DNA of 64,000 nt from Mesobacillus foraminis (GTDB lineage Bacteria > Bacillota > Bacilli > Bacillales > Cytobacillaceae), in NCBI RefSeq assembly GCF_004340465.1, contig NZ_SLVV01000009.1, positions 62,001-126,000 of the forward strand. Reading direction: 5' to 3'. Below the pieces are notes generated by a model. That model saw only the letters and a program-made list of their open reading frames with translations, ran no database searches and was not told the DNA's origin. Positions 47,409 through 55,084 of this stretch are shown piece after piece (position 1 is the stretch's first letter; every line of letters starts with the position of its first letter). A program made the position numbers and the translations under genes.

Positions 47409-47443
47409 AAAAGCAATAGCCTCAAGAAAGCGGCCATTGCTTT
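47409..47443 (-). terminator. Terminator of the CDGSH gene
   Basis: AAAAGCAAT and ATTGCTTT are the arms; read on the minus strand the hairpin ends in TTTTTTCC. Confidence 0.6.
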
Positions 47444-47447
47444 AAGG

Positions 47448-47660
47448 TTATTCAGATTCTTTAGGATGAGCCCGGACCACCGACTCGAATTTTCCTTTAT
47501 GAGAGCCATCACAGAATGGCTTTTTGCTGCTGAGACCACACCGGCACAATGAAAATGTCGGTTTTGTTTCAAACACATTTCCCTCCGCGTCAACAAGCTC
47601 AACATCTCCCGATACCCGCAATGATCCGTTATCGTTTACTTTAATTTGCACTTTAGACAT
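47448..47660 (-). CDS. CDGSH-type [2Fe-2S] protein
   Basis: A 70-residue protein with the CDGSH motif SLCRCGLSSKKPFCDGSHKG, giving the three Cys and one His that bind a [2Fe-2S] cluster in mitoNEET-type proteins. The N-terminal part is a short beta-strand-rich lead. No membrane segment is seen. The role in bacteria is not known. It is transcribed away from yqkB. Confidence 0.9.
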   Translation of the reverse strand: MSKVQIKVNDNGSLRVSGDVELVDAEGNVFETKPTFSLCRCGLSSKKPFCDGSHKGKFESVVRAHPKESE

Positions 47661-47789
47661 CAAAAAACCACCCTTCACAAATTTGCCATATTTATACTAT
47701 GATGGTAAAAGGAAATAAAGTAAAATGCAAGTTAAAGAACAAAATGCTCTTCCATGGTAAAATAAGGAGAGGAAGGGAGAAAGTCAGTC

Positions 47790-48110
47790 ATGGAGATTCA
47801 TATAACAGAGAATGCAGAAAAAAAACTCAGAGCTCAAACAGAGGGAAAACAGGGAGTATACAAAATTGTGTACGATACGGAAGATTGCTGTGCCGTAAAT
47901 GGAATTGCAATGCTCTGGTTTGTTGAACAGCCCGAACATACAGATTCAAAAGTGAAAACCAACGGGCTTTCTGTTTTTATTGAAAAAGCAAAGGAGATAT
48001 TCTTTGATGAGCAATTGACAATTGATTATGCGGAGGAAAAGGGCTGTTTCCAGCTAAAGAGCCCGAACCAGTATTTCAACCCTTGCATGAGCCTGATTAT
48101 AAAATCATAA
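47790..48110 (+). CDS. yqkB: HesB-like protein of the YqkB family
   Basis: A 106-residue protein of the HesB-like (iron-sulphur biosynthesis) fold: starts MEIHITENAEKKLR, with a central YDTEDCCAVNGIAML and ends NPCMSLIIKS. It is the YqkB homologue of B. subtilis. The cysteine pattern differs from IscA-type scaffolds, and no function is established. The neighbour on the other strand is also a Fe-S protein. Confidence 0.85.
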   Translation: MEIHITENAEKKLRAQTEGKQGVYKIVYDTEDCCAVNGIAMLWFVEQPEHTDSKVKTNGLSVFIEKAKEIFFDEQLTIDYAEEKGCFQLKSPNQYFNPCMSLIIKS

Positions 48111-48163
48111 GGCTTATTCTGCATAGAAAACAAACCTGAACAATACAACCTGGGAGGCAAGGC

Positions 48164-48703
48164 ATGGGGAAAGTCGGACGAGCCATAATGTTGGCGATGT
48201 GTATGCTGCTTCTGGCGGCCTGCAGATATGAAACCCTGGATCAAGCAATAGAAGAAGGGATCCCATTTAATATTCAACAGATCGTACATATGGAGAAATT
48301 AAAGGAAGGTACTCTTGTCCTGTATACCACAAAGCAAAAAGATGGAGCGGAAAGAGTCGATGCCCTGGGGGCAGCATTTATAGAGGGGAACAGCAAGGAC
48401 GGATGGGAAAACGTCGGCCATAATCACTGGATCTATGAGAAGAATGATTTTATGATGCAGTATAAGGATGTTTTCCATGTTTACAGCCCGGATGGCAAGC
48501 TGGAAGTAAAGGTGCCGTTCCTGTTTGGGAAAATAAACAGCCCGAAAATAACCAAAGTGGAAGTGGCCAAATCAGATAAAAAGTTTAGTGTGGCCAAAGT
48601 GATTAAAAAAGGGAAAGAAAGATACTACTATGCAATTGGGGATTATCAGTTTGCCAGAGGCTTGGCGAAAGACGGAAAAGAGCTTAACCGTCAAGGGAAA
48701 TAG
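48164..48703 (+). CDS. Predicted lipoprotein of unknown function
   Basis: A 179-residue secreted lipoprotein: basic start MGKVGR, hydrophobic stretch AIMLAMCMLLLAA and a lipobox LLAAC with cleavage before Cys20. The mature part is mixed beta, with ENVGHNHWIYEKNDFMMQYK and a basic C-terminus. I do not recognise a family. It has no neighbour that hints at a role; a strong terminator follows. Confidence 0.75.
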   Translation: MGKVGRAIMLAMCMLLLAACRYETLDQAIEEGIPFNIQQIVHMEKLKEGTLVLYTTKQKDGAERVDALGAAFIEGNSKDGWENVGHNHWIYEKNDFMMQYKDVFHVYSPDGKLEVKVPFLFGKINSPKITKVEVAKSDKKFSVAKVIKKGKERYYYAIGDYQFARGLAKDGKELNRQGK

Positions 48704-48739
48704 CCGGGAAAGGCCAGGCATTAATCGCTTCAAACTATC

Positions 48740-48773
48740 AGGCGTGAATCCAAAGGATTCACGCCTTGCTTTT
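48740..48773 (+). terminator. Terminator after the lipoprotein gene
   Basis: AGGCGTGAATCC and GGATTCACGCCT form a 12-bp stem with the loop AAA, then TTGCTTTT. Confidence 0.85.
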
Positions 48774-48929
48774 ATGCTGAAAATGAGTAAATCCGTCGCC
48801 TGCAATATCGGTTCCCGAGGCGGCATCTATAAAAAATAATTGTAAGGAATAAACCGCAGGAGTCCATCACCCGTCAGGAGGGACTGTTTTAAATAGTTGC
48901 GCACTGTTATGAAGATACCGCTGTCTGCA

Positions 48930-49850
48930 TTATGAACCAGATTCTTTTAAACCAAACTCTTCGAGAAATTCATCAAGGACCTGTTCATATTCCTCGCGAT
49001 TTTCACCGAGCGACCTGGCGTGCACGCCATTTTGAGCCAGAAATAGCTTTTTGGGTCCCTTTTTTCGGTCAAAAAGTTCTTCTGTCATGTGATGAAGAAT
49101 ATAATCATCTTTTTGACTGTGAATAAAGAGAACAGGATGCTCTATGTTTTCGACCGCAGATACTGGAGAAACATCCTTTAGTGGATAATGATCGCGCAGC
49201 TTCAAAAACAAATGGGCAATTGGCATAATCAGCCGCGGGGGCAATTTCACTTCTTCTTTAACCCGGTACGCAAGCTGTTCAGCAAAATCTGAATAGGGAC
49301 AGTCAGCAATATAAAAATCAGCGCCATCCTCGAGCATGCCGGCATATTGAAGCAGTGTTGCCGCCCCCATTGATTCTCCATGGATGCCTACAAGCAAATG
49401 CTTTCCCTTTTCCGATTTGAGCCAGTCGACTATCGCTTTTAAGTCAAACTTCTCATAAAATCCGTAGGAGGTAGTCCGTCCTCCGGATTCCCCGTGTCTT
49501 CGCTGATCGTATATGACCGCATTAAACCCTCTTTTCAGGAAGAGATTCATATACTTTACAGAAGACATTTTATTCTCAGTAACTCCATGGCAGAAAATAA
49601 CATATCTATTGGTTTCCCATGGTTCAACGAGGATGCTTTTTAGATGATAGCCAAAGGGAGATGTAATGGACACTTCTCTTTTCGGCAGTTTTTCAAAGTC
49701 GTTGGAGTTCAGGAAGCCCGCTTCCTCGTCACGTCTCACAATTTCTTCATCTGCCTTTTTTTTAATGAACATAATCCGATTAGTGAAATAAAACCCTGCC
49801 GTAGCAATGACAAGCAAGACAGAAAATACATAACGAAGCGTCCTTCGCAT
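48930..49850 (-). CDS. yqkD: Alpha/beta hydrolase YqkD, membrane-anchored
   Basis: A 306-residue hydrolase with an N-terminal membrane anchor (YVFSVLLVIATAGFYF) and an alpha/beta-hydrolase domain. The oxyanion-loop motif is VIFCHGVTENK, the nucleophile is in GIHGESMGAAT, the acid in FIHSQKDDY and the His in NGVHARS. YqkD of B. subtilis is the homologue; the substrate is unknown, possibly a peptide or ester at the membrane. Confidence 0.9.
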   Translation of the reverse strand: MRRTLRYVFSVLLVIATAGFYFTNRIMFIKKKADEEIVRRDEEAGFLNSNDFEKLPKREVSITSPFGYHLKSILVEPWETNRYVIFCHGVTENKMSSVKYMNLFLKRGFNAVIYDQRRHGESGGRTTSYGFYEKFDLKAIVDWLKSEKGKHLLVGIHGESMGAATLLQYAGMLEDGADFYIADCPYSDFAEQLAYRVKEEVKLPPRLIMPIAHLFLKLRDHYPLKDVSPVSAVENIEHPVLFIHSQKDDYILHHMTEELFDRKKGPKKLFLAQNGVHARSLGENREEYEQVLDEFLEEFGLKESGS

Positions 49851-49908
49851 AAGACCCCTCCACCAGTGTTTTTTCTTTTATTTTACCTTAAACAGGAAAC
49901 TGAAAGCA

Positions 49909-49934
49909 TAAAAAAGCCGCTCTGATGAACGGCT
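49909..49934 (-). terminator. Terminator of the 44-codon gene
   Basis: On the minus strand AGCCG, 10 bases, CGGCT is followed by six T. Confidence 0.65.
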
Positions 49935-49949
49935 AAGTCAGGAAATCAA

Positions 49950-50084
49950 TCATCCCTCGCTCAAGCTCTGGCGGTTGGTTGGATGAATGGCTTTGTCGAG
50001 CTCCTCGGCAGCGATTGTCTGTTTGACATTATTGGCGTTGGGCTTTCCTTTCTGGCTGTTTCCTTTTTCCCGCTTTTGGCTCAT
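49950..50084 (-). CDS. 44-residue hydrophilic protein, probably forespore-expressed
   Basis: A small gene encoding MSQKREKGNSQKGKPNANNV and 24 more residues, rich in Lys, Asn, Gln and Ala with no hydrophobic segment and no Cys or Trp. Its composition resembles minor small acid-soluble spore proteins, but I do not recognise the family. A gaagggaga site lies 8 bases before the ATG, a sigma-G-like promoter lies upstream and a terminator follows, so the gene is well supported. Confidence 0.7.
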   Translation of the reverse strand: MSQKREKGNSQKGKPNANNVKQTIAAEELDKAIHPTNRQSLSEG

Positions 50085-50119
50085 TTGCAGTGTCTCCCTT
50101 CAAAAATGACTTCAATAAA

Positions 50120-50149
50120 TAAGATGGCTATTGAATGGCACCTTATGCA
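50120..50149 (-). promoter_or_regulatory. Sigma-G-like promoter of the 44-codon gene
   Basis: TGCATA, 17 bases, CATCTTA on the minus strand fits the sigma-G consensus (TGMATA, 17-18, CATACTA), with -10 five of seven. The start of transcription would be about 30 bases before the ATG. Confidence 0.55.
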
Positions 50150-50394
50150 TAAAAGGTTGAAAAGGCATGCTGTGATTCACTTCTAAGTTATGATTATCAT
50201 CGACTTGATGAAACCCTTTCGCTCAGTATCCGCCTCTTCATATTTTCATCATCCCTTAGATGAATCCTTTTTCCCAGCAGTCTAGAAAATTATCCAGTGA
50301 ATCAGGAAGGAAAAAGGTCTATTTTCAATTAAAATATCATAGGGTGAGTGATATAATTTTTAAATAAAAGATTAATAGTAGAGAGGTTATGTAA
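50150..50394. other. Non-coding stretch before yqkE
   Basis: About 245 bases with no gene I can support. A plus-strand frame of about 31 codons starting near 50190 has no ribosome site. The last part (50330-50394) is AT-rich and should contain the yqkE promoter. Confidence 0.4.
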
Positions 50395-50661
50395 ATGAAA
50401 AAGAAGAAAAAACAACAAGCCAGGCCCCAGACCAGGAAAGATGACAAGCCCGTTACCCTTGGAGATATGCTTAATCAAGATCTAATGGCACAGCTGAAAG
50501 AAAAACAGCAGGAGCTGCAGCATCAGGAAGAAAAGCAAAAAAAACAGGAAAGAGAAGAGGAGGCCAGGAAAAAACGGGAGCAGCAGCGTTTAAGAGAAAA
50601 GAACATGTCGTTTGAAGAGCTTCTTTCCAAAAGTGATATGGACTGGAAAAAATATAAATGA
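50395..50661 (+). CDS. yqkE: YqkE family coiled-coil protein (DUF3886)
   Basis: An 88-residue, highly charged protein: a Lys-rich start, then PVTLGDMLNQDLMAQLKEKQ, a long Glu/Lys/Gln coiled coil and the C-terminal SFEELLSKSDMDWKKYK. It matches the DUF3886/YqkE family, of unknown function. It overlaps the GrpB gene by 4 bases (ATGA), so the two are translated together. Confidence 0.85.
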   Translation: MKKKKKQQARPQTRKDDKPVTLGDMLNQDLMAQLKEKQQELQHQEEKQKKQEREEEARKKREQQRLREKNMSFEELLSKSDMDWKKYK

Positions 50662-51194
50662 ACAGAAGAAAAGTCGAAGTGGTTCCATATTCGTCTGATT
50701 GGAGTAAACTATTTAAAAAGGAACAGGAGCGCCTCATGACCATTTTCATCAAGGGGGATGTGGTGATTCACCATATTGGGAGCACTTCCGTACCCGGGCT
50801 CAGTGCAAAGCCCATTATTGATATTCTGATAGAGGCCGAAAACCTTTCCGTGATTGATTCCGCTGTATCCGCCATGGAAAATGCAGGCTATGTAGCTAAA
50901 GGGGAAAATGGGATACCAGGCAGGCGTTATTTTCAAAAAAGTGATAGAAACGGGGTTCGTTTGTATCATGTACATGGATTTGCAAAAGGGAGTTATGAGG
51001 TCTACCGGCATTTAGTGTTTCGTGACTTCTTAAGGGCACATCCCGACGAAGCTCACAGATATGCGGAAGTCAAGGAACGCGCAGCTGCAAGGAATACCTA
51101 CAGGATTGACTCTTATATCCAGGAAAAATCGCCCATCATAGTAGAACTTGAGAAAAAGGCGCGTGACTGGAGGCCTTCGACAGCTTTTCAATGA
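50658..51194 (+). CDS. GrpB family protein (UPF0157, nucleotidyltransferase fold)
   Basis: A 178-residue protein of the GrpB/UPF0157 family, which has a nucleotidyltransferase fold: IHHIGSTSVPGLSAKPIIDI is the diagnostic segment with GS and D residues, and LVFRDFLRAHPDEA the C-terminal helix. The B. subtilis YqkA protein contains a similar domain. Substrates are unknown. Confidence 0.88.
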   Translation: MNRRKVEVVPYSSDWSKLFKKEQERLMTIFIKGDVVIHHIGSTSVPGLSAKPIIDILIEAENLSVIDSAVSAMENAGYVAKGENGIPGRRYFQKSDRNGVRLYHVHGFAKGSYEVYRHLVFRDFLRAHPDEAHRYAEVKERAAARNTYRIDSYIQEKSPIIVELEKKARDWRPSTAFQ

Positions 51195-51195
51195 A

Positions 51196-51224
51196 AAAAA
51201 GCAGCCCAGGCTGCTTTTTGTTTG
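51196..51224 (+). terminator. Terminator after the GrpB gene
   Basis: AAAAAGCAGCC and GGCTGCTTTTT with a 2-base loop in the simplest pairing. Confidence 0.75.
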
Positions 51225-51248
51225 TTTTTCTATTCAATATTTCACACG

Positions 51249-51277
51249 CGAAAAGAAATTTGCCAAATTTCTTTTCG
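51249..51277 (-). terminator. Near-perfect palindrome at the end of yqkF
   Basis: CGAAAAGAAATTTG and CAAATTTCTTTTCG are complementary over 14 bases and lie just past the yqkF stop; the stem itself is U/A-rich. It probably ends the yqkF transcript. Confidence 0.55.
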
Positions 51278-51278
51278 A

Positions 51279-52193
51279 TTAACGATGTTCCTGATACTGG
51301 CTGGCTTTTGTCAAGGCATGTATCAAAGAAACCTGCTCAGAGGTAAGCGGTTCGCTGTTAACGGCTCTGGCATTAGCCCGGACCTGTTCAACCGTGCTTG
51401 ACCCAGTGACAACTGAAGCAACAGCAGGATTAGCCAAATTATATTGCAGGGCCACTTCTTCAAGCGCCCGTGCCGAAGCCACTTTTTCTTTTAGAAGAGG
51501 GAGTACCTCCAGAAGTTCTCCAGAACGATAATCAAGGAAGCCTTTTCCGTTGGAAGCTTTCTCGAAATATAGTTCGCTCAGCAGCCCTTTGGCCACCGAT
51601 CCTCTTGTCACAACGCTAACGCCTCTTTCCTGCAGCAGCGGAAGAGCCTCTTCTTCAGGCCGTCTATCCAGAATGCTATACTGCATCATAACAGAAACAA
51701 TGGAAGACTTTTTGAGATATTCCCGTATCACATTCGGCCGGATGGAAGAAATTCCATAATGCCGAATCAAGCCTTCTGCCTTGAGCTCTTCAAAAGCTTC
51801 GATCGTTTCCTCTATCGGGTCTTCGATGGTCCCTCCATGTAACTGGTAAAGGTCGATATAATCGGTCTGCAACCGGTCAAGGCTGTATTTGACAGCGTCC
51901 TTTAGATAATTCTTTGATGGGTCCCAGCTCCAGCCGTCCTTCGCCTCATTCCAGCGGTTGCCGCCCTTGGAGGCGATGATGACCTCTTTTCTGACGTCTT
52001 TAAATGCCTGTCCGACGATTTTTTCATTTTCACCATGATCATACAAGTCGGCCGTATCAAAATAATTCACGCCTTCCTCAAGTGCGGCTTCAATAATGGT
52101 ACGGGCTTTTTTCTCATTGGTTCCCAGTGACATACAGCCGAGGCTCATTTCGCTTACATACAAATCGGAGTTTCCTAACTGCCGTTTTCTCAT
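51279..52193 (-). CDS. yqkF: Aldo/keto reductase
   Basis: A 304-residue NADPH-dependent reductase of the aldo/keto reductase family. YVSEMSLGCMSLGT starts the barrel, the catalytic set is in DTADLYDHGENEKIVGQA (Asp, Tyr) with Lys in VIIASKGGNRW and His in YQLHGGTIEDP, and the C-terminal VVTGSSTVEQV binds the cofactor. The substrate is unknown. The ATG at 52193 gives MRKRQLGNSDL; an upstream in-frame extension is not conserved. Confidence 0.92.
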   Translation of the reverse strand: MRKRQLGNSDLYVSEMSLGCMSLGTNEKKARTIIEAALEEGVNYFDTADLYDHGENEKIVGQAFKDVRKEVIIASKGGNRWNEAKDGWSWDPSKNYLKDAVKYSLDRLQTDYIDLYQLHGGTIEDPIEETIEAFEELKAEGLIRHYGISSIRPNVIREYLKKSSIVSVMMQYSILDRRPEEEALPLLQERGVSVVTRGSVAKGLLSELYFEKASNGKGFLDYRSGELLEVLPLLKEKVASARALEEVALQYNLANPAVASVVTGSSTVEQVRANARAVNSEPLTSEQVSLIHALTKASQYQEHR

Positions 52194-52254
52194 TTTTCTA
52201 TTCACCCTATTCCCGTTTTTCTCCATTTTATCGAAAGAGACAGGGTGACTACAA

Positions 52255-52401
52255 CTAATCTGTACGGGGAACGCTTTTAGAGACTGCCTCTGTCCAGTCC
52301 TTTACTAGTTTGTATTCCTTGCTGTATTCCTTTAGTTTCTTTTTAATTTCCCATGCTTTCCCTGCCATCAAGAATCCATTGTCATATACATATACCTTCA
52401 T
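52255..52401 (-). CDS. mciZ: Mother-cell inhibitor of FtsZ, MciZ
   Basis: A 48-codon gene. The product has the MciZ core GKAWEIKKKLKEYSKEYKLV followed by KDWTE, which matches the B. subtilis peptide (GKAWEIRAKLKEY ... VKDW). MciZ caps FtsZ filaments and blocks Z-ring formation in the mother cell during sporulation. It sits between yqkF and nudF, as in B. subtilis. A gaaggga site precedes the ATG, and CATACATT (52438-52431) is a good sigma-E -10 element 29 bases upstream. Confidence 0.85.
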   Translation of the reverse strand: MKVYVYDNGFLMAGKAWEIKKKLKEYSKEYKLVKDWTEAVSKSVPRTD

Positions 52402-52474
52402 CGTGATGCTCCCTTCATTTTGTATGGTAAAATGTATGAAGTATTAGACTTGGATTAGAACAGGAGTGAATGGA

Positions 52475-53029
52475 ATGAGCTCATTAGAAGAAAAAACGCT
52501 CAGTACAGAAAAGATTTTCACCGGGAAAATCATCAGCCTTCAGGTAGATGAGGTGGAACTTCCAAATGGAAAAACATCCAAAAGGGAACTCATTAAACAT
52601 CCAGGAGCAGTGGCTGTCATTGCCGTTACCCCTGATCATAAAATTGTCATGGTGGAGCAGTATCGAAAAGCACTCGAACGAACGATTGTAGAAATCCCCG
52701 CTGGAAAGCTGGAACAAGGAGAAAAGCCCGAGATTTGCGCCGCCCGCGAACTGGAGGAGGAAACAGGCTATGTATGCGCCAAAATGGAATGGCTGACTTC
52801 CTTTTATACTTCACCTGGGTTCGCTGATGAGCTGGTTCACATATATGTGGCAACAGGTCTCACCAAAAAAGAGGATGCCGCTGAAACGGATGAGGACGAG
52901 TTCGTTCATTTAATTGAAATCACCCTAGAGGAAGCAGTTGAGCTTGTGAAGGGACAAAAAATCTATGATGCCAAGACTGCTTTTGCCGTGCAATATTTGC
53001 AGCTGCAAAAAGCAATGGGAAGAAAATGA
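52475..53029 (+). CDS. nudF: ADP-ribose pyrophosphatase (Nudix hydrolase)
   Basis: NudF hydrolyses ADP-ribose to AMP and ribose-5-phosphate. The 184-residue protein has the Nudix box with GKLEQGEKPE leading into AARELEEETGY near residue 87, and PGFADELVHIY beyond it. The ATG at 52475 is 8 bases after aggag; a GTG three codons before overlaps that site. It overlaps the endonuclease Q-like gene by 4 bases (ATGA), so the two are coupled. Confidence 0.93.
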   Translation: MSSLEEKTLSTEKIFTGKIISLQVDEVELPNGKTSKRELIKHPGAVAVIAVTPDHKIVMVEQYRKALERTIVEIPAGKLEQGEKPEICAARELEEETGYVCAKMEWLTSFYTSPGFADELVHIYVATGLTKKEDAAETDEDEFVHLIEITLEEAVELVKGQKIYDAKTAFAVQYLQLQKAMGRK

Positions 53030-54195
53030 CTTCATTTTACGCCGATTTGCATATTCATATCGGGCGGACAAGAACCGGCAGAGCAGTAAAAATTACAGGG
53101 GCGAAAACATTGACCCTTACGAACCTGATTGCCCACGCAAGGGATAAAAAAGGGCTCAATATGGTAGGGATTATTGATAGCCATTCCCCGGAAGTCCTGC
53201 AGGAGCTGGAAGAACTTCTTGATTTGGGGGAACTGTCAGAGCATCCAGATGGCGGGCTTATGTATGGGGACATGAGCATCATCCCTGGTTCAGAGCTGGA
53301 AATCAACAGTGAAGAAACGTCAGGCCCAATCCATGTACTTTGCTTTTTTCCGTACCTTCACACCATGCGCCTTTTTTCCGAATGGCTGTCATTACATCTG
53401 AAAAATATTCATTTGAGCTCGCAGCGTGTGTATGTCTCGGGGAAAGAGCTGCAAAAGAAGACGAAGGAATTAGGAGGGCTGTTCATACCGGCCCATGTGT
53501 TTACCCCTTTTAAAAGTTTGTATGGGAAAGGGGTCAAGCGCACCTTGGCGGAAGTTTTTGATCCGGCCCTCATTGATGCAGTGGAGCTGGGTTTAAGCGC
53601 CGACACCTCAATGGCCGATCAGCTGCTCGAGCTGCACCGTTACCCTTTTCTCACCAATTCAGACGCTCATTCTCTTGCCAAGATTGCGAGGGAATACCAA
53701 AAGATTGAAATGAAAGAACCCTCTTTTGAAGAGCTAAGAAAAGCACTAAGCAGGGAGGATGGCAGAAAAGTAGCGGCTAATTATGGACTGGATCCCCTGC
53801 TGGGAAAGTATCACAGGACGGTTTGTTCAAATTGTCTGTCTCCCTTTCCGGAAGGGGCACTTCATTGTTTACATTGCGGCAGTGAAAAATATATCAGAGG
53901 TGTGGCTGACAGAATTGCTGAGCTTAAAACAGCAGAATCCGGTACAATGGGAGGCAGGCCGCCTTATATCCATCAGGTTCCGCTTGAATTCATTCCCGGT
54001 TTGGGACCTAAATTGCTGGAACGGCTTATGGATCATTTTGGAACGGAAATGGCTGTGCTGCACTCTGTTCCGCGTGCAGCCCTAGAAGAAGCCATCCCGG
54101 CAAAGATTGCAGACTTAATTGTCAAAGCCCGGAGCGGAGAGTTAAAGGTCCATGCCGGAGGCGGCGGGAGATACGGAAAGATAATAAATAAGTGA
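53026..54195 (+). CDS. endoQ: Endonuclease Q-like PHP-domain protein
   Basis: A 389-residue protein with an N-terminal PHP phosphoesterase domain (ADLHIHIGRTRTG, VGIIDSHSPEV, HVLCFFPY, NSDAHSLAKI are metal-site pieces), a zinc ribbon near residue 267 (CSNCLSPFPE, CLHCGSE) and a C-terminal helix-hairpin-helix (FIPGLGPKLLERLMDHFG). This is the layout of endonuclease Q, which nicks DNA 5' of deaminated bases and has been characterised from archaea and from B. pumilus. B. subtilis has a related gene (yqxK) here; the match to EndoQ is from the domain layout. Confidence 0.8.
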   Translation: MTSFYADLHIHIGRTRTGRAVKITGAKTLTLTNLIAHARDKKGLNMVGIIDSHSPEVLQELEELLDLGELSEHPDGGLMYGDMSIIPGSELEINSEETSGPIHVLCFFPYLHTMRLFSEWLSLHLKNIHLSSQRVYVSGKELQKKTKELGGLFIPAHVFTPFKSLYGKGVKRTLAEVFDPALIDAVELGLSADTSMADQLLELHRYPFLTNSDAHSLAKIAREYQKIEMKEPSFEELRKALSREDGRKVAANYGLDPLLGKYHRTVCSNCLSPFPEGALHCLHCGSEKYIRGVADRIAELKTAESGTMGGRPPYIHQVPLEFIPGLGPKLLERLMDHFGTEMAVLHSVPRAALEEAIPAKIADLIVKARSGELKVHAGGGGRYGKIINK

Positions 54196-54221
54196 GGGCC
54201 GGCCGGCAAGGGGCCGGCCTA
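54196..54221 (+). terminator. GC-rich hairpin after endoQ
   Basis: AGGGCCGGCC and GGCCGGCCT form a very stable stem but no T-run follows, so it is only a probable end point. Confidence 0.45.
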
Positions 54222-54264
54222 TTCCAGTTGTCAAATCTATTAATCGCTATTTCTAAAATGCTAG

Positions 54265-54292
54265 TCATAGAACGTTTAATCCTGCATAAAAT
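54265..54292 (+). promoter_or_regulatory. Sigma-E promoter of spoIIM
   Basis: TCATAGA, 13 bases, CATAAAAT resembles the sigma-E consensus (KMATATT, 14, CATACAHT). It is 30 bases before spoIIM, a mother-cell gene. Confidence 0.55.
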
Positions 54293-54321
54293 CTAATATC
54301 CAATGTGCAGGAGGAAAAACA

Positions 54322-54963
54322 ATGAAGAAAAAAAAATACCAGAACGTCGCAGCTGATCATCTCCGAGAATATTCCTCTATCTATTTGTTTGTAGTTGTAT
54401 TATTTTTAATGGGTGTAATTTTTGGGGCAGTGATTGTCAACAGTTTAAGCTTTACGCAGAAAGAAGATTTGTTTTATTATCTAACTCAGTTTTTTGGACA
54501 GGCAGCAGACGGTGATGTGGCAGCAGCCCGTGATTTGTTTGCACAAAGCTTTTTTGATAACAGCAAATTTATTGGTCTGATTTGGGTGCTGGGGATCTCC
54601 ATCATTGGCCTTCCGGTCATTCTTATAATATTATTTATGAAAGGCATGGCGGTAGGCTTTACGGTAGGGTTCCTTGTCAATCAAATGGGGTGGGATGGCT
54701 TTTTGCTTTCATTTGTTTCCATTTTGCCTCAAAATTTATTGATCATCCCGCTGTTCATCATTATGGCCGCTTTGAGTGTAACGTTTTCTTTAAAAATGAT
54801 CAGGAACCAGTTTATGAAGAAGGTAAATCAGCCTGTGCTGCCACAATTTTTCAGGTATTTATTTTCCTTTGCCATTGCGGTCGTTTTTGTTGCCGCAGCA
54901 GCTGGCATTGAGGCCATCATTTCACCTGCGCTCCTTAAGACTGTCATCCATACAATAAGTTAG
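54322..54963 (+). CDS. spoIIM: Stage II sporulation protein M
   Basis: SpoIIM forms with SpoIID and SpoIIP the DMP complex in the mother-cell membrane that drives engulfment of the forespore. The 213-residue membrane protein has an N-terminal helix (IYLFVVVLFLMGVIFGAVIV) and about four more helices between residues 85 and 210. A long periplasmic-side loop follows the first helix (residues 42-85). aggagg precedes the ATG. It stands just after endoQ, with a sigma-E-like promoter in front. Confidence 0.93.
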   Translation: MKKKKYQNVAADHLREYSSIYLFVVVLFLMGVIFGAVIVNSLSFTQKEDLFYYLTQFFGQAADGDVAAARDLFAQSFFDNSKFIGLIWVLGISIIGLPVILIILFMKGMAVGFTVGFLVNQMGWDGFLLSFVSILPQNLLIIPLFIIMAALSVTFSLKMIRNQFMKKVNQPVLPQFFRYLFSFAIAVVFVAAAAGIEAIISPALLKTVIHTIS

Positions 54964-54981
54964 TTGTTAATAATTATTGTT

Positions 54982-55058
54982 TTATAATAATTATCGTCTC
55001 TAGTTTGTAATAATTTTATTTTGAATCTCTATTCCCTTCTGATATAATGATAATTGAC
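54982..55058 (+). promoter_or_regulatory. fur promoter with PerR/Fur-type boxes
   Basis: TTATAATAATTATCG (54982-54996) matches the PerR box (TTATAATNATTATAA) and the Fur box (TGATAATNATTATCA) at 13 of 15 each. TTGAAT, 16 bases, TATAAT (55021-55048) is a sigma-A promoter, and TGATAATTG (55048-55056) just after it is half a Fur-like box. B. subtilis fur is PerR controlled. Confidence 0.65.
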
Positions 55059-55084
55059 AGTGGCGGGGGAGTGAGACTAACTAT

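Noticed and set aside
50190-50285. A short plus-strand frame starting MIIIDLMKPF upstream of yqkE
   Set aside because: No ribosome site and no similarity that I recognise; probably spacer.
54982-54996. A Zur box reading of the fur upstream palindrome
   Set aside because: The 7-1-7 pattern with central AATAATT fits PerR and Fur; nothing specific supports Zur.
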